From the NCBI GenBank assembly GCA_963556195.1, contig OY744517.1, positions 88,102,714 to 88,166,713 of the forward strand: 64,000 nucleotides of DNA, read 5' to 3'. The DNA comes from Sepiola atlantica (taxonomy: Eukaryota > Mollusca > Cephalopoda > Sepiida > Sepiolidae). The stretch's first letter is position 1, and each line of letters opens with the position of its first letter. Under the pieces are notes generated by a model. That model searched no databases, was not told the origin of the DNA, and saw only the letters and a list, made by a program, of their open reading frames with translations. Below are positions 10,110-21,800 of the stretch, one piece after another. The position numbers were made by a program, and so were the translations under genes.

Positions 10110-10410
10110 ATTCACTGTCAAACATCAAAAAATACTCTGCTAGTGTTCACACTAATATTTATAAACAATCATAGAATTACGTTAGTAATTTAATTTTTCA
10201 GATATAAATTTTTTATTATCATTTCTGATGACCCAAAGAAACACATCAATCATTGACTTTTATTTAGAGTGGAGACTTTCTTTCCGAATTCATTTCAGAC
10301 AGCCGGGCTTGTCTAATTTGCTATTTGTTTTCTTTCATCCCTCACAACTTGAAATGCTTTCGTCCAGAGGATAGAAAAAAGCACGTTTTTTACTCGCTAG
10401 CTTTTGTGTA
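10110..10410 (+). repeat. Dispersed repeat R3, copy 1
   Basis: Shares ordered blocks with 25205-25510 (+) and 43390-43640 (-): GTGTTCACACT, GGAATTACGT.A.TAATTTAATTTT, ATTTCTGATGA, TTTATTTTAGAGTG, CATTTCAG..GACAGCC, and CTCACAACTTGAAAT..TTTCGTCC. Class unknown. No frame is conserved between copies. Confidence 0.65.
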
Positions 10411-11752
10411 AAGGAACGTATATATTATATTTATTTATATAAAAATATACAAATAAATACACATTGGTATTTATTATCGAGTGGGGGGGGATGATAATAT
10501 AATTTCTATATTTATAAGTGTGCTCAATGTCTGTGATAGAGCGTATGTAGATCGAAGTTTGGAGACAGAAACAACAGCACATGGTGACTGGTAGCTTCTC
10601 AGATTGCCTTCCTCAGAAGATAGTTTAAAGTGTCGAGATTTTCCCTATTCTTCTCGACGGGGGAAGAGAGGTCCAAGTAAGAAGAACAGTCAGGTCAGGT
10701 CAGACCTCTCTCAGTGTTTTGCGAAAATTCGACCTTTCTCGACATCGACACCTATCAAGAATCAAATAACATAGAATGCTCTCTATCTGGATTGAAGGGT
10801 GTCTATTTCTAGCTGTAATGAACGTTTTTCTTTTTGAATAACTGAGAATACAACAAACAGCTGCTTGTTTTCGCTTAGCAATAAAGTTGACTGAAAGTGG
10901 CAAGGTCAAGGGTGTTACCTTTTTTTATAACCGCCACCCCCTCACTACATACGGGCACTAATTCGTTACACGTATGCAAACTAACTTGCCAGAACCCACC
11001 GTTCGATAACCGTTACCTGCTAAGATAACCCCTCTCTCTTTTACACACTAGAAACTGGCAGTCATATTGTACACGATCTCTCCAAAATTAGATCTATACA
11101 CTCAAGGAATATCCGATCCTCCCTGGATAGGTTTACATTTGTTGATATTTTATATGTACTTTGTCAAACAGAAAACAATACAAATAATTTTGTAATTAAG
11201 AAATGGTTTGAATTCAAAAGTCAGTCCAGAATAGTGAAATTCATAAATGATTGAAATTCTAAAGCTTGGATTTTGTAAAAGCGTTTTTCTATATGAGAAA
11301 ATGCAGTGTAATATGTAACGTATTTATCATTAAACACTCGCCCGAATATTAGTTCAGATTTTGAAAATCACTTTAGTTATTGTATGTTTTTAATTAGTTT
11401 TTTAAAAATATTTATTAAGACATTTTAAGATTATTTTCAGTCGTCAAAGGAAACTGCTTTGTTAACGGTTTTGTATTATTCGCATTGGACTCAGCAGGGA
11501 ACATCATGACTTTAAACAAGTAATGACCCTGTGATTTGTATTCCCTTCATAGCACACCACATGTTAACTTTCGCAGACTTTATTTCATGTTCAGCAGTTT
11601 CGTTTGGGTGTTTAGTCTCTTCAATGTCGGCAATTATGTTGGTTAACTTTGCAACTAATATGAAATGTTGCTTTATCAGAAAACATTAAATTATTCATCA
11701 TTATTGGCCAGTTTTACATCTCTATTCATATAAAGTTACGATATATATATAT
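10411..11752. other. No gene recognised
   Basis: Moderately AT-rich DNA with short spurious frames. Nothing is shared with other parts of the window. Confidence 0.45.
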
Positions 11753-12020
11753 TGTTGTGGTGGCAACCACTCATTTGCATATACGAATAACGTTACACTA
11801 TAAATGGCAAGCCTAGGTTGGCCTTAGTGTGTGTTACCTAAATGCCACCGGAAGTGACGCCGAAGAGCGTACATGTCCTCCCACCAAGACTCTCTGACTC
11901 GACACCTTCATTTGTACATACTGTAACTATACCTTTTCTTTAATACACTTATTATTGCATTCTCCTTGTTGTTTGCGTCTTCATTGTATTCCTCACTAAT
12001 TATTGTTCAACCTTGCAACC

Positions 12021-12026
<6 letters not shown>
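11753..12026 (+). mobile_element. Solo LTR, 274 bp
   Basis: Begins TGTTGTGGTGGCAACC and ends GGTTGCAAGG-type inverted (CCTTGCAACCACAACA), giving a TGTTGTGGT/ACCACAACA terminal inverted repeat with canonical TG...CA ends. Internally there is a TATA-like CTATAAATGG (11798) for a pol II promoter and an octamer-like ATTTGCAT (11773). It sits inside a (TA)n array, so its target duplication cannot be told from the microsatellite. No internal region or second LTR is present. Class (gypsy or other) not determined. Confidence 0.72.

Positions 12027-12089
<63 letters not shown>
12027..12089. repeat. (TA)n array
   Basis: Pure dinucleotide run. The open IYIYIY frames over it are artefacts. Confidence 0.98.
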
Positions 12090-12092
<3 letters not shown>

Positions 12093-12175
12093 TAACGAAG
12101 CTTTGAGTCATTTTAAACAAAAGAAAAAAAGGAAAATGCAGTTTAAATTCCCAGAGAAACTTACTAAATCCACTC
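12090..12175 (+). repeat. (TA)n-anchored repeat R4, copy 1 (truncated)
   Basis: Starts immediately after a (TA)n array with TCTAACGAAGCTTTGAGTCA and runs to an AAACTTACTAAATCCA block. The same opening follows (TA)n at 60200 (+) and, inverted, precedes (TA)n at 46203. This copy stops where the LINE tail begins. Confidence 0.7.
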
Positions 12176-12194
12176 GATGTATGGAGAGCACAAG

Positions 12195-14060
12195 AACGAA
12201 ATATGATTGTCACAAATACAGGAGATGTCTATTGGACTTAGTTTGTAAAAGACCAAGGCTATAGGTAGGAGCAAAACAGTCAGCAGAAAAAGAGTTCCAC
12301 AATCCTGCAGTGTTTGGAAAGAAGCTAGTGAAATAGGAAGCTGTATTACAATGAGGTATCATAACAGCAAATTGATGAAAACCACTAGACCAACGAGTCA
12401 AACGAGCTGGAACAAAAGAACAGGGAATAGATTATACAATTCCGACGAACACGTGCCATAATAGTACTTATAGAAAAGACGGAGACTAGCAAAACCACGT
12501 CTGAGAGAGAGAGAAAGAGAGAGAGAGAGAGGGGGTGTAGAGAAGAAGAAAGGGCGGGTCCAATCAAATTACAGATACGTTTCTACACTTTATCAAGAAC
12601 CCTCAAATAGGACAGAGATTCACCAGCCAAAATATGACAACAGTACTCCATACATGGTCTGATAGTAGATTTGTAAAGATAGAGAATAGATTCAGTTGTG
12701 AGAAAGTATTTGGAGCGATATAGAGAACGGACTTAATGAGAAGCAGAAAAAGTAATGGATCTAATGTACGAACTCCAAGAAAGATTTGATGAGAAAGAAA
12801 GACCAAGAAGTTTCAGAGTCGATTTCTCTTCAAGAGCAGAGCCATCAATGGGAATATCAGGAAAAAAGGAACACACCTACGATTGAAAGACACAAATTAA
12901 GTCTTAACAGGATTAAATGAAACAAGCTATTTCGTACCCCAATCCACAACTGAACTCAGCTCAACTTCTAGATCAGCTGCATATTTAAACTGATTTGATG
13001 GAAATAGGTGAGAAGCAACGCCAGAATAGAGAGTGGTGGTATCATCAGCATAGCTGTTAATTTTCTCAATAATATTTTCTGAATGATCATTTATATAGAG
13101 AATAAACAGTGTTGGGCCTAGAATAGAGCCATGAGGAACACCAGCATTGATAGGAAAAGAGAATGAGGAGACACCATCTAGAGTTACTCGCAAGCTTCGA
13201 TCAGAAAGAAAAGACCTAATAATGTCAAGAACCTCACCACAAATACCATAACCCTGAAGTTTATGTAGGAGACCAGAATACCCTACTCTGTTGAACGCCT
13301 TCGAAATGCCAAGCACAATGGCTCTACCCTCTCCTGAATTATCCATAAATTGACAGATCCACTCAGTTACAAAGTTAATAGATCAGTAGTTGAATGAAAA
13401 CCATGAAAGCCATACTGAACATCACTAAAGAAGCCCAGACTTTCCAGAGAATGAAAAAGCTTGCTGTTGACCAACTTTTCAAAAGCTTTGCTAATACCAA
13501 AGAGGAGAGTAACCGGACGATACTTAGTTGGGTCAGACTGATCACCAGCATTTTTAAAGATAGGAACAACAAAGGACTTCTTCCAACAAAAAGGGAAACA
13601 GAACTTAGACAAACAGAGATTGAATGATTTAGAGAGGATAGATGAAAGTTCAGGAGCACCATGCTTGAGAACAACAACAGGAATTGAATTAAGACTGAAA
13701 GCCTTAGACTGGTCAAGATCTAAAAGAACCCTAGCAACCATCTTTGGAGTGATAATAATAGAATCAAGAGACTGATCAGTTTTCAAAGGAACATCAGGAA
13801 GAACAGCACCAGAATCATTAAGAGGAGAATTGTCAGCAAAAATATCAGTTTTACCATTAGAAGATGAAATAACATGAAGACCATAAAAAAGAGGAGGAAT
13901 AGCAGACTTGCTACTATTAATAACACTATCGTAGATTCTCCAAAGATTAAGAGAGCCAACCATTTTAGATGAGATAGAGTCACTAATCCTTTGAGAATAG
14001 CTAGAATTAGGCTTTAATAACAATGGGTAGATAAAAACATATTTCATCAGTGATTTAAGC
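12195..14060 (-). pseudogene. 5'-truncated non-LTR retrotransposon (jockey/CR1-like reverse transcriptase)
   Basis: Reading right to left, the RT domain starts near 13590 (PIFK.AGD...KYRPVTLL), continues with FGISKAFEKL and the motif-A region LGISKAFNRVGYSGLLHKL near 13300, then NAGVPHGSILGPTLF and the catalytic motif YADDTTTLYS near 13040. A C-terminal CMEYCCHILAG region lies near 12650 and an SFFPNTAGLWNSFSADCF tail near 12310. These are the standard blocks of jockey/CR1-type LINE RTs. The endonuclease domain is missing. At least two frame changes occur (near 13350 and 12570) and a GA microsatellite (about 12503-12532) lies in the coding region. The YADD box has an extra T relative to the usual YADDTTLYS. 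Not functional. Confidence 0.88.
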
Positions 14061-14879
14061 CAATTATTGGTTTGTGTTTCACAAAAACAAAAATTATATT
14101 GTCAATCGATTTTATCGATTATAATATTTAGTCTTGATCAATATTTCATTTTGTATTAGTCGGAAATAGAGAAAGGCAGATGGATCTTCATTCATTCACT
14201 GTAATGTACGATTACTCTAGCGACAGACACCAAGGTGAGATACACTTTCTCTATAGACACCTGTTGTCAACCATATTTTAAGCGTTTTCACTGAGTTTCC
14301 TTAATCTAAGAAATAAAAATGTACAAAAAATCAAATATTGCATTGGCTTCTTTAATTTCTTTTTCCAGAGATATACGTTTTTCCTTTTTCTTTTTTCAAT
14401 TTACCCTGCAAAATCTGAATTCTTTCTAAAGGCAAGTTAAAATTTGCTTTTGAATTTATTTTCTATAAATATAAAAATAATAAATAACTCACTAATTAAG
14501 AACACGCCTGGCTTCACTATATAAAAACTATCATTAATATATCGAATTAATTAATTTTTAAATGAATAAAAAATAACTTGATTCTAAATTTTAATTAGTT
14601 AATGAATTTTCAATTAATTCTTCTCCGGATTTCGACTTCAATGTCTTCAGTAACACAAATAACACACACTTGTTGTTTTTTAACAATATTATCCAAACTT
14701 TTTAATTTACACCTTCAATTAATAAGGTATTTAATTAGTTAGCTAATAAGTTATTTAATTAGTTAGCTAATTTTAAGTAAGTTATTTAATTTTCACAGGA
14801 AAGGTGAACACACCAATTTGAACACCATAGAATACTGAAAGAGAGAACATATTTTTCAGAATTTTGAGTGGGAAATCTG
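14061..14879. other. AT-rich DNA, no gene seen
   Basis: Includes a local direct repeat TTTAATTAGTTAGCTAATA near 14730-14770. Otherwise featureless. Confidence 0.5.
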
Positions 14880-15270
14880 TTTTATATATATTTAATACAA
14901 AATGTTCCCTATTTCCAGGACATTCTAACTTTTTAGGGTATTAACCAAATTTGTTTTATCACTAACCCTAATTCCGAGTGGCAAGGGCACAAAACAACAC
15001 ATAATCGTTCAAAAGGGTAGACCTCCCCCCCAAAAATAAACGTAATGGATTTAACACCTGTAGAAAAGAAAATGCGAGACTGGCCTGGAAATGGGGGAAT
15101 AATTTTACATTGAATTTATATACGAAACTTTAAATTATAAATAATCGTTGTTTTCCTTCTTTCCATAGTGTTCATACGTAATTGCCTAAAAAAAAGAAGA
15201 ATCTAATTTTTGGGTTCGGTGGGGGTGGAGGATGTTAATCTACAATTATACAAAAATTTGAATCTTTTTT
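14880..15270 (+). repeat. Fold-back MITE-like family M1, partial copy
   Basis: The right half matches the right half of the element at 20060-20640: TGGCC.GGAAAT.GGGGAA, CATACGTAATTGCCTAAAAA, and a terminal GGAGGATGTTAATCTAC. The left inverted arm is not recognisable. Confidence 0.55.
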
Positions 15271-16034
15271 TCATAAGTTGGACAAATCAATATTACTAAA
15301 CTTGTTTCTCTTTTAGAGTTCGATTCTTTCCAAGGTGAAAACGCGTGAAATATTTCTCCAAAACAGAATTCTTTTCGTCGTACTACAAGAGCAGTTGGCT
15401 CTCGAAAGAGAACAATGGACAACCTAAACTCACCAAATTATTTTGCTTTCAATAAATTCTATAGAAAAAGTTTTCACATATAAACCGCCACGACACAGGT
15501 CCATATAAAATCCTATTTTAATCACCTAAATTACTTACAGTGAAATGGGTTTTTTTCTGATTTTTTTTATACTCTACTATTAGTTTGCTTTTAATTAAAA
15601 TAAGTATTGGCTCTCTTCAACTGACACAGCCAGTCCAACTTTTGTTTTCTTTTTGAAAAAGAGAGGTTGTTACTCTCGAAATGATTAAAGTCTCCGGACC
15701 TTTAAATATTTAACAGTAAGCCCACCAATTTTACAATTTACTGTCTTTATATTTAAATTTTGAAAGATAAATTAATTGATCTGAGATTTACTGTCTCTTG
15801 TCATTTATTTTTGTTTATTTCACCTTCCGGTTTTTCAACATTGCATTGCTTCTGCCTCGGAATTCTCACCTTCATATTTACTTAAATATTTTATATTTTC
15901 TCTGTGCAACGGAGACACAAGTCCTGCTAGTAACATATAAATTATATTTCCAAAAATGCGAATGAAAGGACAAAAAGGTGAAAAGGAAGCAATTAGTAAA
16001 ACAAACATTGACTTTAAAAGACTCCCAGGCAATA
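15271..16034. other. No gene recognised
   Basis: AT-rich. The 89-codon minus-strand frame at 15835-16104 shows no domain and overlaps a transposon end. Confidence 0.45.
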
Positions 16035-16054
16035 CAGGGTCGGGACAGCTAGTA
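16035..16054 (+). mobile_element. Helitron-like 3' terminus
   Basis: ATACAGGGTCGGGACAGCTAGT ends in CTAGT, the CTRRT terminus of Helitrons, shortly after a GC-rich stretch that in related ends can pair (compare 52622 and 59544). No 5' terminus was paired with it. Confidence 0.4.
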
Positions 16055-17289
16055 TAAATAAAGATTTTATTAAGTGTCAAGGATAGTATGCATATGCTTT
16101 TCACTTCTGGTTTAGTATTATCAGACTGAGCTAGTGTCTAAAAGAGCTTAATAAATGTGCAAGATTATAGATTATTATGGCCATCCATAGCTAAAAAAGT
16201 CTGATTTTCATAAATAAATGTTTGCAGGGTTTATTCATTATTGCATCATTTTGTTTTCAATTATTTAGCCAAATAAATTAAAGATGACATGCATTAATTC
16301 TTTTCAGGAATATCTTACTTCCTTTCAAATAGCAAAATTCAGTTTCCATTAAGAATATCTTTAGTGCAATTCTAACAATCATTGTAATTATTTAATTTAA
16401 TAACAGTTTGAAAGATTACATTTATAAATCTAGCAATTTCTTTAGTTGACACGTATCAATATCAATTAAACACTTTCCGGATTTTCCCAAAGATATATCT
16501 AAATTTTTGTTCAGCAAAGGCATCAGATATCTTGAGAAAATAGATACATTGCAAAATGAATTGGTAAGATATCTTGTGTTTGCTATAGCTAACTGCATTA
16601 TTCTGACACAGATGAGCTGTCTAGAGAATTATATAGCTCTGGTGGGAAGGAATACATAACTTTGTTATTCTTTTGTTAGTTTCCATTCAGTGTGTTTTCT
16701 ATGTGAGAGTTTGTTACAGCAATTGTTAAAAGGGTTTAGACTCCATTGGTGATAAATGGTACAAACCAAATATCCTAGCAAACATGAGATATCATGCGAA
16801 CCCTTGTACTAACACGTGGTTGAGCGTTGAGACCAACTTTCTTCCTTATTTGCTGATAAAACATGCTACAGACAACATCGGCTTCGGAGAACTGTACCTT
16901 ACAGAAAAGACACCATGAAAAAAAGTAAATCTTCAAATAATCTTTTTCAGTTAATAACTTGTGCATTTTGATTGTATGGAAACAATGTATTATGTATACT
17001 TAATCTGAGGTCTTACTTGTCTCATTTTGCTGTATTTATAGTTTGCTGTTATTAATGAAATGTTTTTGTCCCCCACGACTTTTTAACTGTCTTTTACTTT
17101 CTAACACGTAAGGTATTCACACTGCAATACACAGCGATTCCTAGCAACACCCAACGTTCTCAGAGAATTCATTAAAATTTTTTATCACACGTTGCTAATT
17201 CTACCCTAAACCTTCAATGCCTTAAGAGATACCATCATGACCTATATAATCAGATATACAGTGTTGAAATCCAGTCGGATCTATTATGG
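16055..17289. other. No gene recognised
   Basis: AT-rich sequence with no repeat partner in the window and no supported frame. Confidence 0.45.
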
Positions 17290-17500
17290 TCATTTATGCA
17301 CGATAGAGGAAAGGCCTCTGAGAGACAATGGATAACTCCTGTACACTGAAAGTCTATTGTGAAGCAAGGGTTTCACAATCTATAACCACACCTATCATAA
17401 ACTTGTATTGTTTGAATCCAGTGGCAAGTAGAAGTTCAGGACGACTGGAAACAATGCCAGAATAATCAGAGCGTCCTCCCTCATACAGCATCTTGTATTC
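17290..17500 (+). repeat. Dispersed repeat family A, copy 2
   Basis: Partner of 281-495 through the TCCAGTGGCAAGTAGAAG core, with flanking similarity of about 100 bp. Class unknown. Confidence 0.5.
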
Positions 17501-17739
17501 TCAAATCGTCATGCATTTTGTACTGAGCAGGCTCAACGTCATTTAACTTCAGGGATCTAATTTGGAACCGATGTGTCAGCGTGATTATGCTATATATATA
17601 TAAATGCATGAATTCTGCTGGAAAAGGTATAGACCTACAATTTAACCATAGATTTGACTAAACTCATATACAATAAATCATTGAAAATAGGTATTTTGTT
17701 TCGGCATTAAATACTCTCAACATCGGTGTTCTATCTAAC

Positions 17740-18004
17740 CTCCTATTTGAAAATTCAAATATTTTAGATTTGCATTAAATTTCATCCATAGTCATTAGAC
17801 ACCAATTGAGCAAGATCCCCTCAATTTCAGTTTAAGACCCCTTAAACAGTATAATAAGGTGCATCTCAAAATTGGGATAAGGGTTCTAGACATTAGGTTT
17901 GGTAATATAATATCTTGCTTTTAATCTTTGTAAGGTGACATAAAAATGGTGCAAAACTGTTCTGTTTGGAGACTTAATTTCATCCATCCTGGAACAGGTA
18001 TTCT

Positions 18005-18005
<1 letters not shown>
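17740..18005 (+). repeat. Dispersed repeat R2, copy 2
   Basis: Matches copy 1 at 7130-7440 block by block through TGGTGCAAAACTGTTCTGTT. The right edge abuts a (TA)n array, as in the third copy at 25595-25725. Confidence 0.65.

Positions 18006-18008
<3 letters not shown>

Positions 18009-18058
<50 letters not shown>
18009..18058. repeat. (TA)n array
   Basis: Pure dinucleotide run. Confidence 0.97.
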
Positions 18059-18061
<3 letters not shown>

Positions 18062-18721
18062 ACGATTTTTCCCTGTACCTTCTAGGAGAATAGAAAAATA
18101 ACCACATGCATCACAGACTACTAAACTCACTACTATATTACGCTTATTCACTCGAACGTGATTTAGTAAATTTGCTATTATATTTTTCCAGCTAACACTA
18201 AATATTACATTTGGCCCACCATCCACGACTTTCCACCAAACCAACTCCATATAGGTGGTAGCAAAAACTTTTCTCCCTAACAATTCTGTACTGTCACTCT
18301 ACTCATCGACACCGGGAACTAATAAACACAGTTTAATGTTCACAAAAGACTCTGTTCTTATTTATTATTTGCCTGGTATTAATTTACTACATACTATAAA
18401 GCAATACGCAAAGACTTAATGACCGCTCCTGTTCATTCCGATGATGTTCCGCGAATATCAGATTACATTATTTCTATTTCTACCTATAACTTCTATATTT
18501 ATATTCATTCCGGAATTAAGCGAATTAAATTAACGAACACAGTTCCTGCAACATTTAATCATTCAACATGGCGGCTATAATTTCTTGATCAGATCGACTT
18601 CCTATTTAAATCAATAGGCGCCAAGATACTCGTAGACCCCGATACATTTACATTTTCAAAATCATACACCTTTAACATGCATATTATAGAAAACTTGCCC
18701 AAATCCATTTATTTCATCAAT

Positions 18722-18757
<36 letters not shown>

Positions 18758-19414
18758 TTGGTATGTTAATACAGATCCACACATCTATGTATATATAGAT
18801 AAATAAATGGAAAAGATGAAATACACTAAATAGAGAAACAGATTCAAATTAGAAACCACAGTAGACTAATATTTCGCTTCTTTATTAACGATCTTTATCA
18901 AAGTTTCTAGAAAGTACATTTTTGATCACTTTTCTACTAGATGCAAGAAGAAAGAAAAGAAAGAAGTGATAGTCATGAGGGGTGGCAGAGGAGGAGGAGG
19001 AAGAGGAGGAGGAGAAACGAGGTTAGAATTTGGGAGACAGTAGTCGGAAGAAACAATCATGTTTATGATTGATTTTGTACACATTAGTTGCAGCTCACCC
19101 TGGACAGGGGAAGATGGAGGTCAGTGAAAGGAAATAAAGTATGCAAAATTGAAGGTGTGGAGAATATGACTCGTATCTAGTATATTTACACTGTGGAAGG
19201 TGGAGAACCCAGAAAGAACAATCTGTAAAGTTCTTAATACATTGAGTTTAAAGTGTGGAAGATCGTGGTATTATGCATGTTTCAATGTACGAAAGCCTAC
19301 TCAAGTCAGGATCTACACTTAGCATATCTGCCCGTGCTGAAATCAAAGCTAGAAAAAAGGATGAGAACTTGTGGTGTCAGTCAGTCGAGACCTCCTCTTT
19401 GCATCTCTACCACA
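18059..19414. other. No gene recognised; (TA)n at 18724-18753 and a GGA-rich patch near 18980-19015
   Basis: The minus strand at about 18870-18905 reads TTTGATAAAGATCGTTAATA then AAGAAGCGAAATATT, which resembles a decayed hammerhead-bearing terminal repeat but lacks a clean core. The rest is unassigned. Confidence 0.45.
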
Positions 19415-19890
19415 TCTCAATATCTAAATGAATAACTGCAAAAGTTTTTTTCATTTGGCACTCCTATATTATAATCAAAACCGGTTACTGTTAATTAAAT
19501 CAATAATCAAACATAAAATCTTGATATTCTGTATATATAGTGCAGATAAACGATTAAGAGAGAATCTTTTGACTGCCTAATTAGCATAACTATTTATTAA
19601 ACCGTTCATAATTAATTAATGCATTGTATGATTAATTTGGAATTGCATTAGCTTATGTTTTCTATCTATATATAATAGTTTCCTCTATATTAACAGTGAT
19701 TAATTAAAGTTATTTAATAAATAAATCGGAAAAATCACTAAAACAGCTTACGTTTAAAACTACATGCGCTCGCTAACGACCTTACCGAAGGCTGAGGCAG
19801 AAGCGAGGAGAGAAAGGGGAGGGAGAGTGTGGCTGTACCACTCTCTCTTTATCTATGCCCCTTTTCTCTCGCCCTCTTTTTGCAGTTTTT
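19415..19890 (+). repeat. Dispersed repeat R5, copy 1
   Basis: Pairs with 30222-30665 in the same orientation: ATCTAAATGAATAA.TGC.AAAG, TCATTT..CACTCCTATAT.ATAATCAAAAC, GGTTACTGTTA, then a diverged AT-rich part and finally a CT-rich patch with CCCCTTTTCTCTC-like runs. The AT-rich start recalls Helitron-like 5' ends, but no 3' terminus was found. Confidence 0.55.
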
Positions 19891-20059
19891 ACATTTTCCC
19901 CGAAAAACAAAATAAATAACTTTTTATTAAATTAATGCCTAATTTATAAATTAAAAAAAACAACTTATTTTTTAATGTTTACAAAGACCTTTTCACTATT
20001 TTCATTGACAAATACAAATAAAAAAATACTAGCAGTGATCTGTCCAGATTAATAAAAAA

Positions 20060-20640
20060 AAATAGAGATTTGTATTTTGGTATGATTGTAGATTAACATC
20101 CTCCACTAAACTACCCACCCAAAAAACTTTTCTATTTTTTTTAGGCGATCACATGTAAACAGCCTGAAAAGCTTGACAGAAAGCAAAAAGAAAAAAACCC
20201 AATTATTTTAGAATTTAAAGTGGGGGAAAATTTTCCTATATGAATTCAACATAAAATAATCGCCAGTTTTGGGGCAGTTAACTAAATTCTTTTTTGTTAT
20301 GGGAGTTAAATCCGCTGCATTTTTTTTGAAGGGGAGGAGTGCTATTTTTTTTAGGAGATTACGTGTGGCTTTATGACTTTGCCACTCGGAGTTAAGGTAA
20401 GTGGTAACAAAATTGTGAAGTTCCTTAAAATGATAGAATGGCCCGGAAATTGGGGAACATTTCACGTTAAATATATATACAACTGATCCCACACTCTAAA
20501 TTCTAACGATATTTGCTTTTCTTTCTTTGTTTTCCATGATGTTAGCACGTAATTGCCTAAAAAAGCAGGGAGATGGGTATTGATTGAGGGTGTTAATCTG
20601 CAAATTTACCCATATTAAAAAATGTTTAATCTTATACTAA
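20060..20640. mobile_element. Fold-back MITE-like element M1, full copy
   Basis: The ends are inverted: GTAGATTAACATCCTCC at 20088 on the left and GAGGGTGTTAATCTGC at 20586 on the right. Subterminal blocks AGGCGATCACATGTAAAC (left) and AGCACGTAATTGCCTAAA (right) are also inverted to each other. No transposase frame. Target duplication not resolved. Confidence 0.6.
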
Positions 20641-20759
20641 TTTTTGTAACGATACTTCCATTTTTATTTTAATTTTTAGCAATTGATTTTAGTTGTGTTT
20701 ACCTTTCCCGTGAAAATTAAATAAATAACTTTAAAATAATCTAACTTATTAAATACCTT

Positions 20760-21240
20760 ATTTTTATAGGATGAATAAAAATATTGAAAGTTTGGATATT
20801 ATTGTAGATTACCCCCCTCCCCCATCAGATAAAATGAGATTCTACTTTTTCAGGCAATTATGGTAGAATACCTTGAAAAATCTGGCAGAAAGAGAAACAA
20901 CTAAAAATTATTTTAGAATTCAGAGTAGGGGATCAGTTTCGCATATTAATTAAACATAAAATAATCCTCCATTTTCGGGTTTATGGCAGTTAACCATTTG
21001 TTGACACTGGAGATGAATTCTGTGCATTATTTTTTTTTTGGGGGGGGGGGGGGAGCTTTTTTGGGCGATTGCGTGTGGCAGCCGAACTTAGAGTTAGTGT
21101 TAAAAATACATATTAGTTAACTGCCCTAATAATTTGGAATGACCCTAAAAAGAAGAACATCATTTTTTTGAAAGGGTGGGGGGTTAATTTAGGTGAGGGA
21201 GTTAATCTACAAATTTACCAAATTTTGTTAAAATTATGAA
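20760..21240. mobile_element. Fold-back MITE-like element M1, second copy
   Basis: The left end has TTGTAGATTACCCCC (about 20804) and the right end GGGAGTTAATCTACAA (about 21197). The interior shares TTATTTTAGAATT.A.AGT.GGGG and ACATAAAATAATC with the copy at 20060-20640. A long G run (about 21039-21052) interrupts it. Confidence 0.6.
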
Positions 21241-21394
21241 ATTTTCTTAGTAAAAACATTTAACGCTCCCTTCCTGTCAATTAATTGCTGCCAAGAGGAC
21301 GAGTAGGTTTTGCTAGTAATACATAAAGTCAGGCACCAAATACTTCTGGCTTAGAAACGTCCACAAAAATAAAGAGAAAAACTGTTAGCTACCT

Positions 21395-21800
21395 GTGCTT
21401 CTTCTTCTTTCGTGTGAATCAGATGATTCTGGTGTTGGCATTAGTTTCCCTGATGTGTTTCTAGTCAAAAATATTTCTGGAAAGACATCGAGTACTTACG
21501 GGAAGGTTGCCAACATCCCTAAGTGTAAAAAAAATGTTTCTACCTTTTTTAGGCGATCACTTGTAAACAGCCTGAAAAGATTGACAGAAAGAAGAAAAGA
21601 AAAAAAAACAATTATTTTAGAATTTAAAGTGGGGGAAAATTTTCCTATATAAATTATACATAAAATAATCGCCAGTTTTTGGGCAGTTAACTAAATTCTT
21701 TTTTGTTATGGGAGTTATATTGACTGGATTCGAACTTGGAACACCCAGTTATTCAGTCTGTGTCGATATCCACTTAACCACCATCACCTTCCACCTGTGC
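21395..21800 (-). repeat. tRNA-derived SINE, copy 3, split by a nested insertion
   Basis: On the minus strand the head has an A-box-like TGGTTAAGTGG (21770-21780) and a B box AGTTCGAATCC (21726-21736). The tail (21395-21543) reads ATGCCAACACCAGAATCATC in reverse. Head and tail are separated by about 180 bp that belongs to family M1. Confidence 0.78.
21544..21722 (+). mobile_element. M1-derived segment inserted in a SINE
   Basis: Nearly identical to 20137-20310: TTTAGGCGATCAC.TGTAAAC, then AGTGGGGGAAAATTTTCCTA, through TTTTTTGTTATGGGAGTTA. It lacks the outer GTAGATTAAC terminus, so it is a partial copy. Confidence 0.7.
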
